Assembly (NCBI RefSeq): GCF_042453785.1
Contig: NC_091661.1
Coordinates: 28,387,501-28,451,500 of the forward strand
Source: Malus domestica
Taxonomy: Eukaryota; Streptophyta; Magnoliopsida; Rosales; Rosaceae
Length of the DNA: 64,000 nucleotides
Direction: 5' to 3'
Part shown: one piece after another, positions 22,785-38,172 of the stretch
Layout: each line of letters starts with the position of its first letter
Numbering within the stretch: position 1 is the first letter of the stretch
The notes under the pieces: generated by a model
Database searches by the model: none
What the model saw: only the letters and a program-made list of their open reading frames with translations
Told to the model about the DNA's origin: nothing
Position numbers and translations under genes: made by a program

Positions 22785-25700
22785 ATGGGATTTTGGGGTC
22801 AGTCTTCTTTCGGGTTTTTAATTATTTAATTTATTTATGTTTAGTGCTGTAATTTTTCGCAATATTTCTTGAAATCGGAAGAAAATAGAGCGAAAATTCT
22901 GTGATTTCTCGGAAAACCGAAATGTTTGATGATCTGGGTAACTTTTTAAAATCCCCGTTTGGCTGCTGAGAAATCGCAGTTAGAAATTTGAAATTTGGAA
23001 TTCGGTGTTAGGATGGAATTGGGATTGTTTGATTTCCAAGTATTATTTTTGGTTGAATTTTAAATTGTAGGAATTGAGGTAAAACCAGGAAAATCGTACG
23101 AGCATCAATCGGATGAATTCGAAGGAAGGCTTCACATTTCTCAGGTAATTTTATTTAACCTCGGTTGCTCAAATTTGATAAGTAGTTTATTTCTTAATCT
23201 TTTGATTGTTTAGAGTACTCTGAATAATTTTTAGAAACCATCGAGAATTGGTGTGGTATGTTAGTGAACTTTCTTTTTAACTTTGTGTTGATAAATCAGG
23301 CGACTTTAGGCCTCGGTGAATCGAAGGGGAGGAGTATAGTTCAGTGTTCCATTGGAGATAAAAGTCCAATCTTTCTATGTTCCTTGTTACCAAATAAGAA
23401 TGAATCTGTCCCCTTGGATCTTGATTTTGAGCCGATTGATGGTTTGGTGACCTTCTCGGTGATTGGAAAACAAAGTATCCACCTCTCTGGTTACCTTGTG
23501 GAGGAAGGCGAAGATGAAAGAGATGACTATGGATCGTAAGTGCTAATTCATTTTACTTTTTGTGAGTTTGTTTTGGTAAGATTTTTATTGTTTTTAACGG
23601 TAATTTTTATTTCTCTACAACATTTTCAGGGATTCTTCCGGGGAGGATATTGCAGACACCGAGTCAGAGTCTTCAGAGTATGATACCGATGATGATAATG
23701 TTGGATTTATTGACGATGAAGATTTTGACATGTACCCGCCTTCACATGTTCCAAATAGTGGAGGTAAATTGGCCTATTGGATACCTATTGCTCACGTTTT
23801 ATTTATTTATGATGATTTGGCATAGATCTTTCATGAATTTCGCGACTGGTTTTGCGTATTAGATCTGATATTAGAGGAAGCATAAATATAGTTAATGTCC
23901 ATGCCAAAAGTTTGATTAACTTCAAGATGTTAGGTACCAGATTTTAGTCTTCCCTAGTATTTTGGCGTACTCCAAAGTCCAAACCATAAATATGCTATTA
24001 TTCGGCACTATGTTATACTTAATTATGGTCTTTTTGTATGCATTGGGTTGTATTGCTCTGCTGGTAAATGCCGCTTTGATTTATTGATGATTGTCACTAT
24101 TTCAGCTGTGATTTATTCATTATATGCTGTAATATAGTGCCTGACTCAATATTTTCTTTGGCTTAAATCTTAGTTGTAATTGAGGAGATAGAGGACGGTG
24201 AGAAACCTACTAATGGAAACAGTCAGTCCAAACGACAAGTGAAAAAGAATCAATCGAATGACTCTGAAAAGGACACAAATTCTCAGCAACAAATTGTTGT
24301 CAAGGAAAATGCTGGTGTCCCTGTTTTGGAGAGTGAAGATGAAGATGGTTTTCCAATATCCACTAAACAGAAAACCAACATTGAGAAGCATGAAGCAGCA
24401 ACTGAACAGAAAGATAGCAAAATTACTAAGAAAACCAAGAAGAAGAAAGTGAAAGATGGTGAAGCTGCTGGGTCCAAAAGGAAAGTCGAAGATGTTCAGC
24501 AAGATGGTCAGCCAGAAGGGTGAGTAATTGACCCATTTCACTGGTTAGATGTTTTCGGTTTTTAGGTGTGGTTTTATTTTTGAAGCCTTTAGTCGATAAT
24601 CAACAATCGTTTAACAACTTTGTTTTTATTTTCTTGTTCAGTGGTGCACGCTAAATATTCAGTTTTCTAAATTATTGAAGTGTTTTATGAAATGATGTCA
24701 GGGAAAAGAAAAATAAGAAAAAGAAATTGAAAGAGCAAGCTAAGGAGGGTAATGCTGATGACAATGAAAAGCAACCTGAGATTTTGAAGAGCCAAGAGCA
24801 TGAGCAAAAGCTATCTAATAAGAAGTCAGTGAGATCTGCCGCATCATCTTTCCGTTATTTTACAGAGTACATTTATTGGCTTTATGAATTTTTTCTGTTC
24901 AAAACCCAAGCTTTTTTTATTATTTATTGATAAATTATAATTATATCTTATATGGCCAACTTAATATATATTTTACTAAGAATTCATGTCAGATTAGTAA
25001 TTTGGAGCCAAGACGTTGAATAGTTGGCACGATAACACCCTCACTAATGGCTTGGATTTGCTATTCACTCTTATTTCTCATGTTTGTGCACACATTTGCT
25101 TTGTTGTTTTTGCATTGAGTAAAATAGCATGTTCATGCACAGGAGCTCTGACATTGAAAATAATTCTATTCCTGTTGAAAATCTCACCGAGGGGAAAAAG
25201 AAGAAGAAAAAGAACAAGAAAGCCCAGGAGAGTGAAACAAAAACTGACATGGATGAAACTGTTGACAACATGGAAGATCAGAACGAACCTGGTTTGGAGC
25301 AAACCAGTGGCAAGCGATCTAAAGCGAAAACCTATCCAAATGGATTGGTTATCGAGGAGCTAGCTATGGGAAAACCTGATGGCAAGAAAGCTTCTTCGGG
25401 AAAAAAGGTAAGGTTTAGCCTTTCGGCATGTTTACATTTACCTTTTAAAGGATTCATGTTGCTAATATTTGTTGTTTTGCAGGTTAGTGTTCGCTACATT
25501 GGCAAGCTAAAGAATGGCAACATATTTGACTCCAACGTGGGAGGGCCACCTTTCAAATTCCGCTTAGGTACCATTAATGTCATTTAACAGCAATCAAGAA
25601 ACAACTTAACTTCACCATGAGTGTGACCTCATTTTCCTTTGGTTGTGCAGGTCTAGGACAAGTTATACCAGGATGGGATGTCGGGGTTAACGGTAATTTT

Positions 25701-26005
25701 CTGAGCTGTTCAAATATTTCTTAAATCGGATCTTCAACTTTTACTAAGCAGTTGTTGCATCTTTTAATGCACATCTACCTTCCTCCAGGTATGCGTGTCG
25801 GGGATAAAAGAAGACTCACTATTCCACCAGAAATGGGGTATGTCACGATGGTAACTTTGTCTGCCCATGATAGTAACTCTTTCTCCATTTCGGCAAAGCT
25901 TAATAATGTGTTTCCTTTGGATGCAGTTATGGACATAAACGTGCCGGTAAAATACCACCGAACTCATGGCTTGTGTTTGATGTTGAGCTGCTCGGTGTCA
26001 ATTGA
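22785..26005 (+). CDS. FKBP53: Nucleoplasmin-like FKBP peptidyl-prolyl isomerase (histone chaperone)
   Basis: Eleven exons: 22785-22797, 23071-23144, 23300-23535, 23630-23763, 24174-24519, 24702-24824, 25143-25407, 25483-25567, 25651-25692, 25789-25837 and 25927-26005. They join to 481 residues, close to the Arabidopsis FKBP53 length as I recall it. The N terminus MGFWGIEVKPGKSYEH and residues to about 100 form the nucleoplasmin-like core (QATLGLGESKGRSIVQCS; IHLSGYL). A long acidic stretch (SESSEYDTDDDNVG) and lysine-rich blocks (KKTKKKKVKDG, GKKKKKKNKK) serve histone and nucleolar binding. The C-terminal FKBP domain begins near 350 (VSVRYIGKLKNGNIFDSN, QVIPGWDVGVNGMRVGDKRR, IPPNSWLVFDVELLGVN). 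FKBP53 represses rDNA as a chromatin chaperone in Arabidopsis. The close paralogue FKBP43 is an alternative, but the MGFWG start and overall similarity favour FKBP53. Confidence 0.93.
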
Positions 26006-26339
26006 TTCAGCTGCGGAGATGCTCCGTCTGCTTCCAATTTTGAAGTTCTGCTCGGAAAACCAGTTTTGAAAAATGCAAATGTACTCTGTTTCTGTCTCGG
26101 AGAATTTTCGCCCCTAACCGTCGGTTTCCAACTTGGTCGCAACAGCATATACTTGTATGTCGATGTTGAAATTGTTTATAAGAGCATGTGTTGCGGCTGA
26201 GAACGTTTCTAGATTGTCTACCTACTTTTTTGGGTATCCATTTTGGTGTTAATCATGTACTTTTTTGGTATCCAATTTGGTTCTTTCTCCCTTCATTTGT
26301 CATACATAACAACCGAGTTTTGATTAAAACTTGAAATTA

Positions 26340-26745
26340 ATACGTTTGGTCACATGGAATATTGTAGCAACGACCCTTTAACATGAACCCAATTGGTGTG
26401 TTGATCTTTCAACTAAAAATACGTTTGGTCAGAACTTTAGTCAAAACAAGTCATAGTGGAATAATTATTGCTACAATTTGTTTAAAGTTGAGGAATCATT
26501 GCTCCAATTGGGATAAAATTGAGGTATCAATGCTATAATTTTCTCATTTGGTTTTTTATATTTACCCCATGATTTAGCTTCGTAACTCATTTTGACAAAA
26601 ATCTTGATGGGGTTGATGAAAAGAAATATAGTTGCACATTTTAATAAGTTAAGGAACCAATGCTTACAAACTTTTAGTCGAGAGACCACTCTCCAGTTTA
26701 GTTTAAGTTGAGAACCATTGCTACAATTTCCTCAAAAATCTAATT
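26340..26745. repeat. Decayed MITE-like element
   Basis: Contains repeated blocks such as ATTGCTACAATTT and GAACCATTGCTACAATTT in both orientations, and related phrases (TTAAGTTGAGAACCATTGC). It shares these with the element at 30712-31166. It lies between the convergent FKBP53 and enolase genes. Edges are approximate. Confidence 0.45.
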
Positions 26746-27199
26746 GTGCACCCAAAACTTTTTATATTTAGATAGCAAAATAACCTTTTAGAGAGCGCAC
26801 AATTAGATTCAAATTATTGGCATCCCAATAATATTTCCCAGAAAAAAAAGAAAAAAAACTTTGAATTTTGAAGGGATTGAACAAGAGAGATGCAAACTAA
26901 GATTACAAAAAGGATTAAACTCTAATCTTAACAAGTTATTGAGATTTTGTCTTAATCCACAAAGCTTAAGTATTATTAGAGACATAACATGAACAAGCCC
27001 TCTGTGCATTACATCACCAAAAATACAAGCTGAAACAGAAACAACTCTACAACTCTCTCATCAAAGGGTTCCTGATTTCCTCACCAAGATCTTATTAGTA
27101 ACTAGGAACACTTGTTTATTTATGCCAAACTACACGCTTCGTAATATCGAAAACTACGAGGGCTTGTTTAACCACGGTTTTAAGATTCCAGCACTCGGA

Positions 27200-31778
<4,579 letters not shown>

Positions 31779-31852
31779 TTTTTCTCACTCTGCTTTTTCA
31801 CTCTCTGTATTTACCGAAGGCTTTTGTGGAAAACCGACGGAGGAGTTGCGGT

Positions 31853-31861
31853 AAATATATA
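31853..31861 (-). promoter_or_regulatory. TATA box of the enolase gene
   Basis: TATATATTT on the minus strand, 75 bp upstream of the enolase ATG, in a GC-richer promoter. Predicted transcription start about 31825-31830. Confidence 0.65.
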
Positions 31862-31869
31862 GAGGCGGG

Positions 31870-32700
31870 AGCACGCGGGCGAGAAGCACAGGGCAACGAA
31901 ATCTCTGCCGTTGAGCTTCGAGAAAGTGCGAAATGTCAACGGTCGTGATTGCTTTTCTTGCCGATCACGGGGTGTCCGCTTGGCAGCCGTGGGCCCGGAG
32001 TGGCACATTGAAATGGAATATGCGGTTCCTCGATGCCCCTTGCCCAAGGAATTGAAGCATTGGTTTTGTTGAAAAGGAAGGGTAAGTTTGGTATTTCGAG
32101 GTTCTTTATGTCGGTGGCGCATCCAGATTTGTTGAACAGTGGCCCGTTTTTCTAGTTCTTGTTTCATGGTTGCAGAAAAGTCGTGCAGGTAAAACTATGT
32201 TTTAAAAATTCTCGCCTATACTTTATTTAGGTGTTAGACGGCTTTACCGTTCTGATTAATACTTAGAAGTTTGAAATTTAAGAAATGACTCATAGATTTC
32301 CTAGGCACTCGTCTAGCCTGTCTAAACATGTCTAGGTTGTGACTTACTTAGATATAATATAGATAACTTTCATTTTGTATTTTATTTTTTACAATAAATT
32401 ATTAGAGACTTGTTGTATACTTAAATGAACACACATTATATGTTTTTCCCCATATTTTCATTATGTTCTAATACTTCATAATATATATCATTCTACTTTG
32501 TAATTTATGATGAAATTATATATATTTTAAATATAAACAGACACTTATATACACGAAATATAATAAATTTAATTAAATCTGCCTAAACGTCCGCCTAGGT
32601 GCTAGGTCCCAGCATGTCACCCGACTAGCTCCTAATATCTTTTAAAACCTTGGGTAAAACTATAATTTACAGGCTTAAGCCCACCAATTATGAGCCCAAA
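31870..32700. other. Shared head-to-head promoter region of enolase and EBP2
   Basis: The divergent interval between the enolase TATA box and the EBP2 promoter motifs. An AT-rich repeat-like stretch (about 32170-32640) with CGCCTA / CGCCTAGGTGCTAGG phrases looks like an old insertion. No gene seen. Confidence 0.4.
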
Positions 32701-32708
32701 TTGTTTGT

Positions 32709-32790
32709 TGGGCCCAAAGCTTAAGCCCTATAAGGCAGGTCCTAAAACCTCCTCTGCGTCGACCAACCTATTGGAAGAAGTAGGGTTTTA
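32709..32790 (+). promoter_or_regulatory. Site II-like and telo-box motifs before EBP2
   Basis: The palindrome TGGGCCCA at 32709-32716 contains the plant site II core (TGGGCC). TAGGGTTTTA follows at 32781-32790. This pairing is known from ribosomal-protein and ribosome-biogenesis gene promoters. A leader intron is likely: donor AAG|GTGATT at 32821 and acceptor AATAG ending at 33280, 9 nt before the ATG. Confidence 0.6.
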
Positions 32791-33289
32791 TCGAGGTTTC
32801 AGAGGCCACAGAGGAAAAAGGTGATTTTTCGTACTCAGCCTCCCAAATTTCAATCTTAAAGTAAACTGATTTGAGCTCTATACTATCATACTCTTCCGAT
32901 TTAGCTGTATTATTATCTGGGTTCGGAGTTTTGAGTTCTTCTTTTTCCCGTTTTCTGTTTGGTTACCGAGAAAATTTGGGTAAGAAAAAGATATCCCATT
33001 TTTTGTTATTTTTTTTAAAATTTTTCTGAAATCCCAACAGTATGTTTCTAGGGTTTGAATATGTTGTTCGTAGATTGTAGTGCGATATTTTGATATTTAG
33101 AATTTGACAGAGTTTAGCTGGAAATAATGGAAGTATATTGGTATTTGGAATGTTTCTGTGTTTATTTAGATTAAGATATATGATGTTTTCAGGAAATTTT
33201 ATTTGTTTTTCGGAATCCGTTGATCGCTTTTTTGTACATTTTGCTCAATAGTATGTGGGATTTGTATTTACTTTTAATAGGTTTACGAA

Positions 33290-34183
33290 ATGGGTGTGTC
33301 CAATAAAGAGTCCCGGTTGTTTAATGAGGATTCGATGGAAGAGGATGATTTCGAAGAGGTTGGGTCCGGGTCAGAATTGGAGGAAGACTCTGAAGAGGAG
33401 GGTGATGTGAAGCTGGATGAGCCGTCGAAGAAGGCTGTATACAACAGAGACGGTATCATGGATAAACTTGGAGATATAAGCTGGCCGGAGAATTCAGGAT
33501 GGGTGCACAAACTCTCTGTTGACATTGATCAAGAACAAAAGGTGGACGTGAATGATGACCTGACTCGAGAGCTTGCATTTTACACACAGGCTTTAGAGGG
33601 AACGAGGAAGGCATTCGAGAAGCTTCAGTCAATGGGGCTTCCATTTCTGAGGCCTGAGGACTACTATGCAGAGATGGTGAAGTCAGATTCCCATATGGAG
33701 AGAGTGAAGAGCCGGCTTTTGGTAGAGAAGAAGAAGATCGAGGAAGCGGATGAGAGAAGGAAAGCTAGGGAGTCCAAGAAACTATCTAAGGAGATTCAGG
33801 CTCAGAAGTTGAAAGAGAGAGCTAAGCAGAAAAAGGAGGACATAGAATCTGTGAAAAAGTGGAGGAAGCAGAGGCAGCAAAGTGGGTTTGCCGGGGGTGA
33901 CAAAGGCAGCGAGTTGGATTTGGACTTCGAGGATGGGAAACCATTCGAGAGGTCAAGTAAGAAGAGGCCATTTGTGGCTCCAGGAGATCGGTCCGGAGGG
34001 AAAGCAAGACAAGGTGGGAAGCCGGCTGGGAAGAAACCGAAGAAGAGGGATATCAAGGATTCCAAGTTTGGATATGGAGGAAGGAAAGGTTCCAAGAAGC
34101 AAAATGTGGCTGAAACGACTAATGATTTGAGGGGATTCAACAAAGATAGTCTCACATCAGGAAATAGGAAAAGGAAGAGGTGA
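33290..34183 (+). CDS. EBP2: rRNA-processing protein EBP2 homologue
   Basis: A single coding exon of 297 residues. EBP2 is a nucleolar factor needed for large-subunit (60S) rRNA processing, conserved from yeast to plants. Seen: an acidic N terminus (EEDDFEEVGSGSELEEDSEE), the conserved EBP2 core (KLGDISWPENSGWVHKLSVD; DLTRELAFYTQALEGTRKAF; FLRPEDYYAEMVKSDSHMER), a charged helix likely to form a coiled coil (about 135-195), and a basic nucleolar tail (GKKPKKRDIKDSKFGYGG...GNRKRKR). Length and domain order fit the family. The start is the first ATG after the probable leader intron (32821-33280). It is divergent from enolase and shares its upstream region. Telo-box and site II motifs fit co-regulation with ribosome production. 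Confidence 0.95.
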   Translation: MGVSNKESRLFNEDSMEEDDFEEVGSGSELEEDSEEEGDVKLDEPSKKAVYNRDGIMDKLGDISWPENSGWVHKLSVDIDQEQKVDVNDDLTRELAFYTQALEGTRKAFEKLQSMGLPFLRPEDYYAEMVKSDSHMERVKSRLLVEKKKIEEADERRKARESKKLSKEIQAQKLKERAKQKKEDIESVKKWRKQRQQSGFAGGDKGSELDLDFEDGKPFERSSKKRPFVAPGDRSGGKARQGGKPAGKKPKKRDIKDSKFGYGGRKGSKKQNVAETTNDLRGFNKDSLTSGNRKRKR

Positions 34184-34553
34184 TAGCATCGTATGATTTT
34201 GTTTTTCGTTCTACTCTTTTGTTCGGTAAGGGCTTGCCTGTGTAGCCTATTTGTTGTGCTTTGCTTTGGTATCTTGCGAAGTAATATGTGGCCCATCATG
34301 AAACCAAAACTCTTACGAATTTGTAGGCATTTTTCATATGAAAAATTATGGTTTGCTAACAAGTTTTGTAGTTATCGGATATTTGTGTTCATCCAATTTG
34401 TAGTATTCATGCTACTTTCTATTCTACAAGATTAGCCAGGTTCATACCAGCAGGTCTGGACCGTCTGGGGATTTCCGGTTTTTTGGCGCCATCGTTAATC
34501 TTTAGTTCTCTGTTAAGGTCAAAGTCAGTCTCAGACGTTATCCTTTGGTCATT

Positions 34554-34556
<3 letters not shown>

Positions 34557-34587
<31 letters not shown>
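34557..34587. repeat. AT microsatellite
   Basis: About fifteen AT units just left of the MITE at 34590, a likely polymorphic marker. Confidence 0.9.
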
Positions 34588-34589
<2 letters not shown>

Positions 34590-34590
<1 letters not shown>

Positions 34591-34901
34591 TTTTAGTTAA
34601 AATTGTCATTGAGATTGTCATAACTCTTCACTTTGGTACCTGAGATTTAAAATCGATAGAAGTAGTCATTGAAATTGTTTACCGTTCATCATTTTAGTCT
34701 TTTAGTTAAAAACCTCCGTTAAATTGAAGAAATCATCAATTCAGGAGAGGGGTTGATTCGACAAAAATACTTTTAATTTAACATATATTTCTCACATAAT
34801 AATAACCTAAATGATTGACGATCACTTTTAGTGATTTTAAATTTTAAGGACCAAAGTAAAAACATATATCAATGTCGGGATCATTTTAAATAAAAAACCT
34901 A
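34590..34901. repeat. MITE related to the element at 10836
   Basis: The left arm (AATTGTCATTGAGATTGTCA... CTTTGGTACCTGAGATTT) and right arm (TTTTAAGGACCAAAG... CAATGTCGGGATCATTTT) are inverted imperfect copies. It shares the GAGATTTAAAATCGA-type core with the element at 10836-11173. Confidence 0.6.
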
Positions 34902-35294
34902 TACATTTTGCATGCTAAAAAGTCTAAAAGTGGTTAGGGTTCCATGAAGTCACTTTTCCAGGAAGTTCCATGTGAGGTTCTTAGGAGGTACGTGTGGACT
35001 TGGGCGAAGACCTACAAAATTGCAAGTTGGGAAGTTTCATCCCAATTTACAGTTGAATATTTTTTTAATGATTTTCTCAGTTAGCTTTCACACCACACCT
35101 CACCATCTACTCCTCCAACATGTTCTCCTACAAAAAGCTTCTCACAGACACTTCTTTCAATCCCCACACCACCACACCAGTACTTACAAATACCCTCATT
35201 TCCTTCTTCTAACACCACCATAAACCCGTCTTCTCCTCGCTCGTGCTCGAAAGTTATCCAGTCCAATCCAATCCCACGAGTTGTTTGTTCAACC

Positions 35295-35735
35295 ATGTTG
35301 GATTCTACATTGGACTTATTCACTCAGGCCGCTTCCAACTCGCTTTACGTTTTCTGCTTCTGCAACTTGATCATAGTCATGATCCTCGTGGGATCGAAAC
35401 CCGGCTCTTACTCTGATCAAGAAAGTGAAATTCCCGTCTCGGTTGTCACCAGCAGCTACAAAAACAGAAACACAAATGATCATAAGCAAGTTCAAGATGG
35501 TAAATGTGAGCGGGAGGAAGGTACCATGATCAAATCACCAATTGTTTTCGGCCAAGTGGCGAATCCCGAGGTAGAACTTGCCGCTGCCGGAGATGACAAC
35601 GGCAGCAGTGATCATCACAATGAAAGCAAGGAGTGTGACAGTGAAGATGAGCTGACGAGAAGAGTGGAGGAGTTCATTGAAAAAGTTAACAGAGGATGGA
35701 GGGCAGAGTTGTTGATAGCCTCCCATTTAATCTAG
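35295..35735 (+). CDS. Small DUF761 protein with N-terminal membrane segment (tandem copy 1)
   Basis: 146 residues, single exon. The N terminus MLDSTLDLFTQAASNSLYVF is followed by a hydrophobic stretch, CFCNLIIVMILVGS (about residues 20-35), a probable membrane anchor. A low-complexity acidic middle leads to the C-terminal DUF761 motif (DELTRRVEEFIEKVNRGWRA, about 119-138). DUF761 proteins are plant-specific and of unknown function, sometimes called cotton-fibre-expressed proteins. The neighbour at 37260-37676 shares the same N terminus and C-terminal motif, so the two are tandem duplicates about 1.5 kb apart on the same strand. The start is supported by conservation of MLD(S/T)TL in both. 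Confidence 0.85.
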   Translation: MLDSTLDLFTQAASNSLYVFCFCNLIIVMILVGSKPGSYSDQESEIPVSVVTSSYKNRNTNDHKQVQDGKCEREEGTMIKSPIVFGQVANPEVELAAAGDDNGSSDHHNESKECDSEDELTRRVEEFIEKVNRGWRAELLIASHLI

Positions 35736-37130
35736 CAGGCTTTATCAAGCTTAAGATTTTGTACATTTGTAACAATGAGTTGATCTACTGAGGAAACTAG
35801 AAAATCTTTTGCTTCTTTTTTCACCCGACTCTCTAGTCTTAAGAATGCCAATTTCAAGAATGAGCGATTACCCTTTTCCGACCCTAATTTTAATCATTCG
35901 GAATGACACATTCTTAGAATTGGCAGCCCTTACAGAAATGCTTTTGATTCTCAAATCACATGGATAAAGGGCTATAAGTGTTTGAAAAGTTACAAAAGGG
36001 CATATTCTTTCGTAAGCTGCATGATATAAGAAGGAATCGAGATCCTCTCCGAATCTCGCAGTCTAAAACTGACAGTTTGAGAAATTCAGACCACTCATTT
36101 TAAATCTTAGGGTCTCCATTAACCTTTCTCAGTGGGTCACCTCACACAAACCAAACATTCGGATCTATGTCCCTCTCTTGAACGGTCAAGATTTTTTGGT
36201 CAATAGGCTTAGACTGCAAGATTCGGAGTCTAGACCGAATTTGAATTGTATAAGATGTTCAACTTTTCTTATCTTCGCTTTCGTATTTGGGGCCATCATA
36301 CAACTTTTTATCACTTCCCAACTCAACAATAAACGTTTTTATAAAGCGTTTATCAACCTCTCTCTCAAAATCAATTGACAATAAGCGGAAAAGTTCAAGG
36401 TCGAGTACTTACGCTAGATTCCCATCTTTCGACGATCTCACCTTCAACATTTTAAGATTTCAAATAATGTTGCCATTTATAAGAAAGCTGTCGCTTTGAT
36501 AGCCAGGTCAATGCCATTGCCTGTCTTTGTATCTGTTGGTCTCCACATCAATTTCCAAGCAAGTTCGTAATCAAAAGACCTTATTATATATGATTTAATT
36601 TAGACTATTCTTATTAGTCTCTTTCACATAATCACCTAATGTTGTAGTTTGTCAGCATCTTGCTAATTTAGTCAACTTTAGGTGCGGGTGGGGCAGCAAT
36701 TAAAAATCGATATAACACAATTACAACAAATAATTATTTTATTAAGTGAGGTCGGTTATATGAATTCTAAAATGTTACTGACATAATTTTGTGTCAAGAT
36801 TTCTGTTAGCTCCAAATACTCTGTGTTTTTTTTTCTTCTTAAAATCTCTTTTCATTAGCTCTAATTAAACATTGATATAAATGTCTTATAATTTAATCAA
36901 GATCGTGTACATGGGTGCAAAGGGCAAAAACAATTCGGGTTTTCCCTTTTCTTTTACAAAAGTAAATATTCCAAATTATGGGAATAGTTAGAGAGCGGGA
37001 ATGCAAACTCACTCTTAGTTAAGTAGACACTTCAAAGACAATTAAGTGCCATAAAACCAGGAATAGTGATATGGATGTGATGAGGCCTTTTCATTTAATT
37101 AATTAATGGAAAAATAGGCCCCATAATGAT
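35736..37130. other. Spacer between the DUF761 tandem pair
   Basis: No gene. 36030-36250 contains loosely inverted phrases (GAATCTCGCAGTCTA and TAGACTGCAAGATTC), suggesting an old inverted-repeat element. The rest is AT-rich. Confidence 0.45.
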
Positions 37131-37161
37131 AATATGGTTGATAATATGCTACATAAAGCTT

Positions 37162-37204
37162 CCCCCCCCCCCCCCCCCCAACTCTTTCCTCCATCCAAAC
37201 CCCT

Positions 37205-37249
<45 letters not shown>
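37162..37249 (+). repeat. Poly-C and CT microsatellites in the leader of DUF761 copy 2
   Basis: Eighteen consecutive C (37162-37179), then CCCT units and about twenty CT units (37209-37249) ending 10 bp before the start codon. CT-rich leaders are common in plants, but two simple repeats so close to a start are unusual. Confidence 0.85.
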
Positions 37250-37252
<3 letters not shown>

Positions 37253-37259
37253 CTTCACA

Positions 37260-37676
37260 ATGCTTGATACTACACTACAATTAATCACTCAGGCAGCTTC
37301 CAACTCTGTGTTCATCATCTGCTTCTGCAACTTGATCATAGTCATTATTCTCGTGGGATCGAGACCCGTCTCCAACAACGATGAACGGAGCATAATTCGT
37401 GTCACAACGGCCCCCAGCAAGAGTGCGGATGATGAACAAGGCACGAGGGCGAAACACGAGTGGAAGGAGAAGAATGCCTTGATGCAGGTCAGTGAATTAG
37501 TGTCAAATGAACAGAATGCAGCAGCTGATGATGGTGAATTCAGCAGCACCGATGGAGATAGCGACGATGATGAAACTGACACCGACAATGAGCTGTGGAC
37601 GAGAGCAGAAGAGTTTATAGAAAAGGTAAATAAGGCATGGAAAGCAGAAGTGCTGACAACTTCATGTGTTTTCTAG
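37260..37676 (+). CDS. Small DUF761 protein with N-terminal membrane segment (tandem copy 2)
   Basis: 138 residues from the ATG at 37260 (MLDTTLQLITQAASNSVFII). The open frame continues upstream through the CT repeat, but the conserved MLD(S/T)TL start of copy 1 decides this start. A hydrophobic anchor, CFCNLIIVIILVGS, lies at about residues 20-35. The middle is acidic (DGDSDDDETDTDNEL) and the DUF761 motif is at the end (WTRAEEFIEKVNKAWKAEVL). Function unknown. The N-terminal anchors are much better conserved between the copies than the middle regions, which suggests the anchor and the terminal motif are the constrained parts. Confidence 0.83.
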   Translation: MLDTTLQLITQAASNSVFIICFCNLIIVIILVGSRPVSNNDERSIIRVTTAPSKSADDEQGTRAKHEWKEKNALMQVSELVSNEQNAAADDGEFSSTDGDSDDDETDTDNELWTRAEEFIEKVNKAWKAEVLTTSCVF

Positions 37677-38172
37677 GCAGCAATTTTGTGTTGCAGTAAT
37701 GGAACTCAAGTTAATAAACTGTAGCAATGTAAAGAAAAATCGTTCACGAGAATGTACTATAAGAAAGAAGCACTTATGTTCATAAGCGCTTTTGAATGTT
37801 TAAAGCACTTCAAGTTCGTAAGCAAAGAGTCACAACATCCATTCATATTCCAACGTTCAGATAATAAGAACTTGAAGGGACAAATGACCAGTCATGTTTT
37901 TCATACATCTGAAAATGCTATATCATACAACACTAGAAAGTAGAAATACACGGATACAACAGCCACGTACATGGCGGGCCTGATCACGATCAAGAGACCG
38001 ACCTAAAACCTAATACAAAAGACTACCGACTCGGGGTTTAAACCAACACGAGATACGTTAAGCCTAGTCTGTCCTTCGTAAAATAGTCAGACAAGTTTGA
38101 TAGAGCCTAGATGTCACTCAGTCTGAACAAAACAATTAAGATACAACAGTCACACGAATGGAGCAAGCATGA

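Noticed and set aside
24170-24541. 123-codon open frame on the minus strand
   Set aside because: It is antisense to FKBP53 exon 5, whose lysine-rich codons read as Phe/Leu-rich protein on the other strand. No family similarity or splice context.
33802-34362. 186-codon open frame on the minus strand
   Set aside because: Antisense to the EBP2 coding exon; low-complexity composition produced by the basic tail of EBP2.
37134-37259. Upstream extension of DUF761 copy 2 through the C and CT repeats
   Set aside because: The extension encodes only poly-Pro and Ser-Leu repeats, and copy 1 begins at the equivalent of the ATG at 37260.
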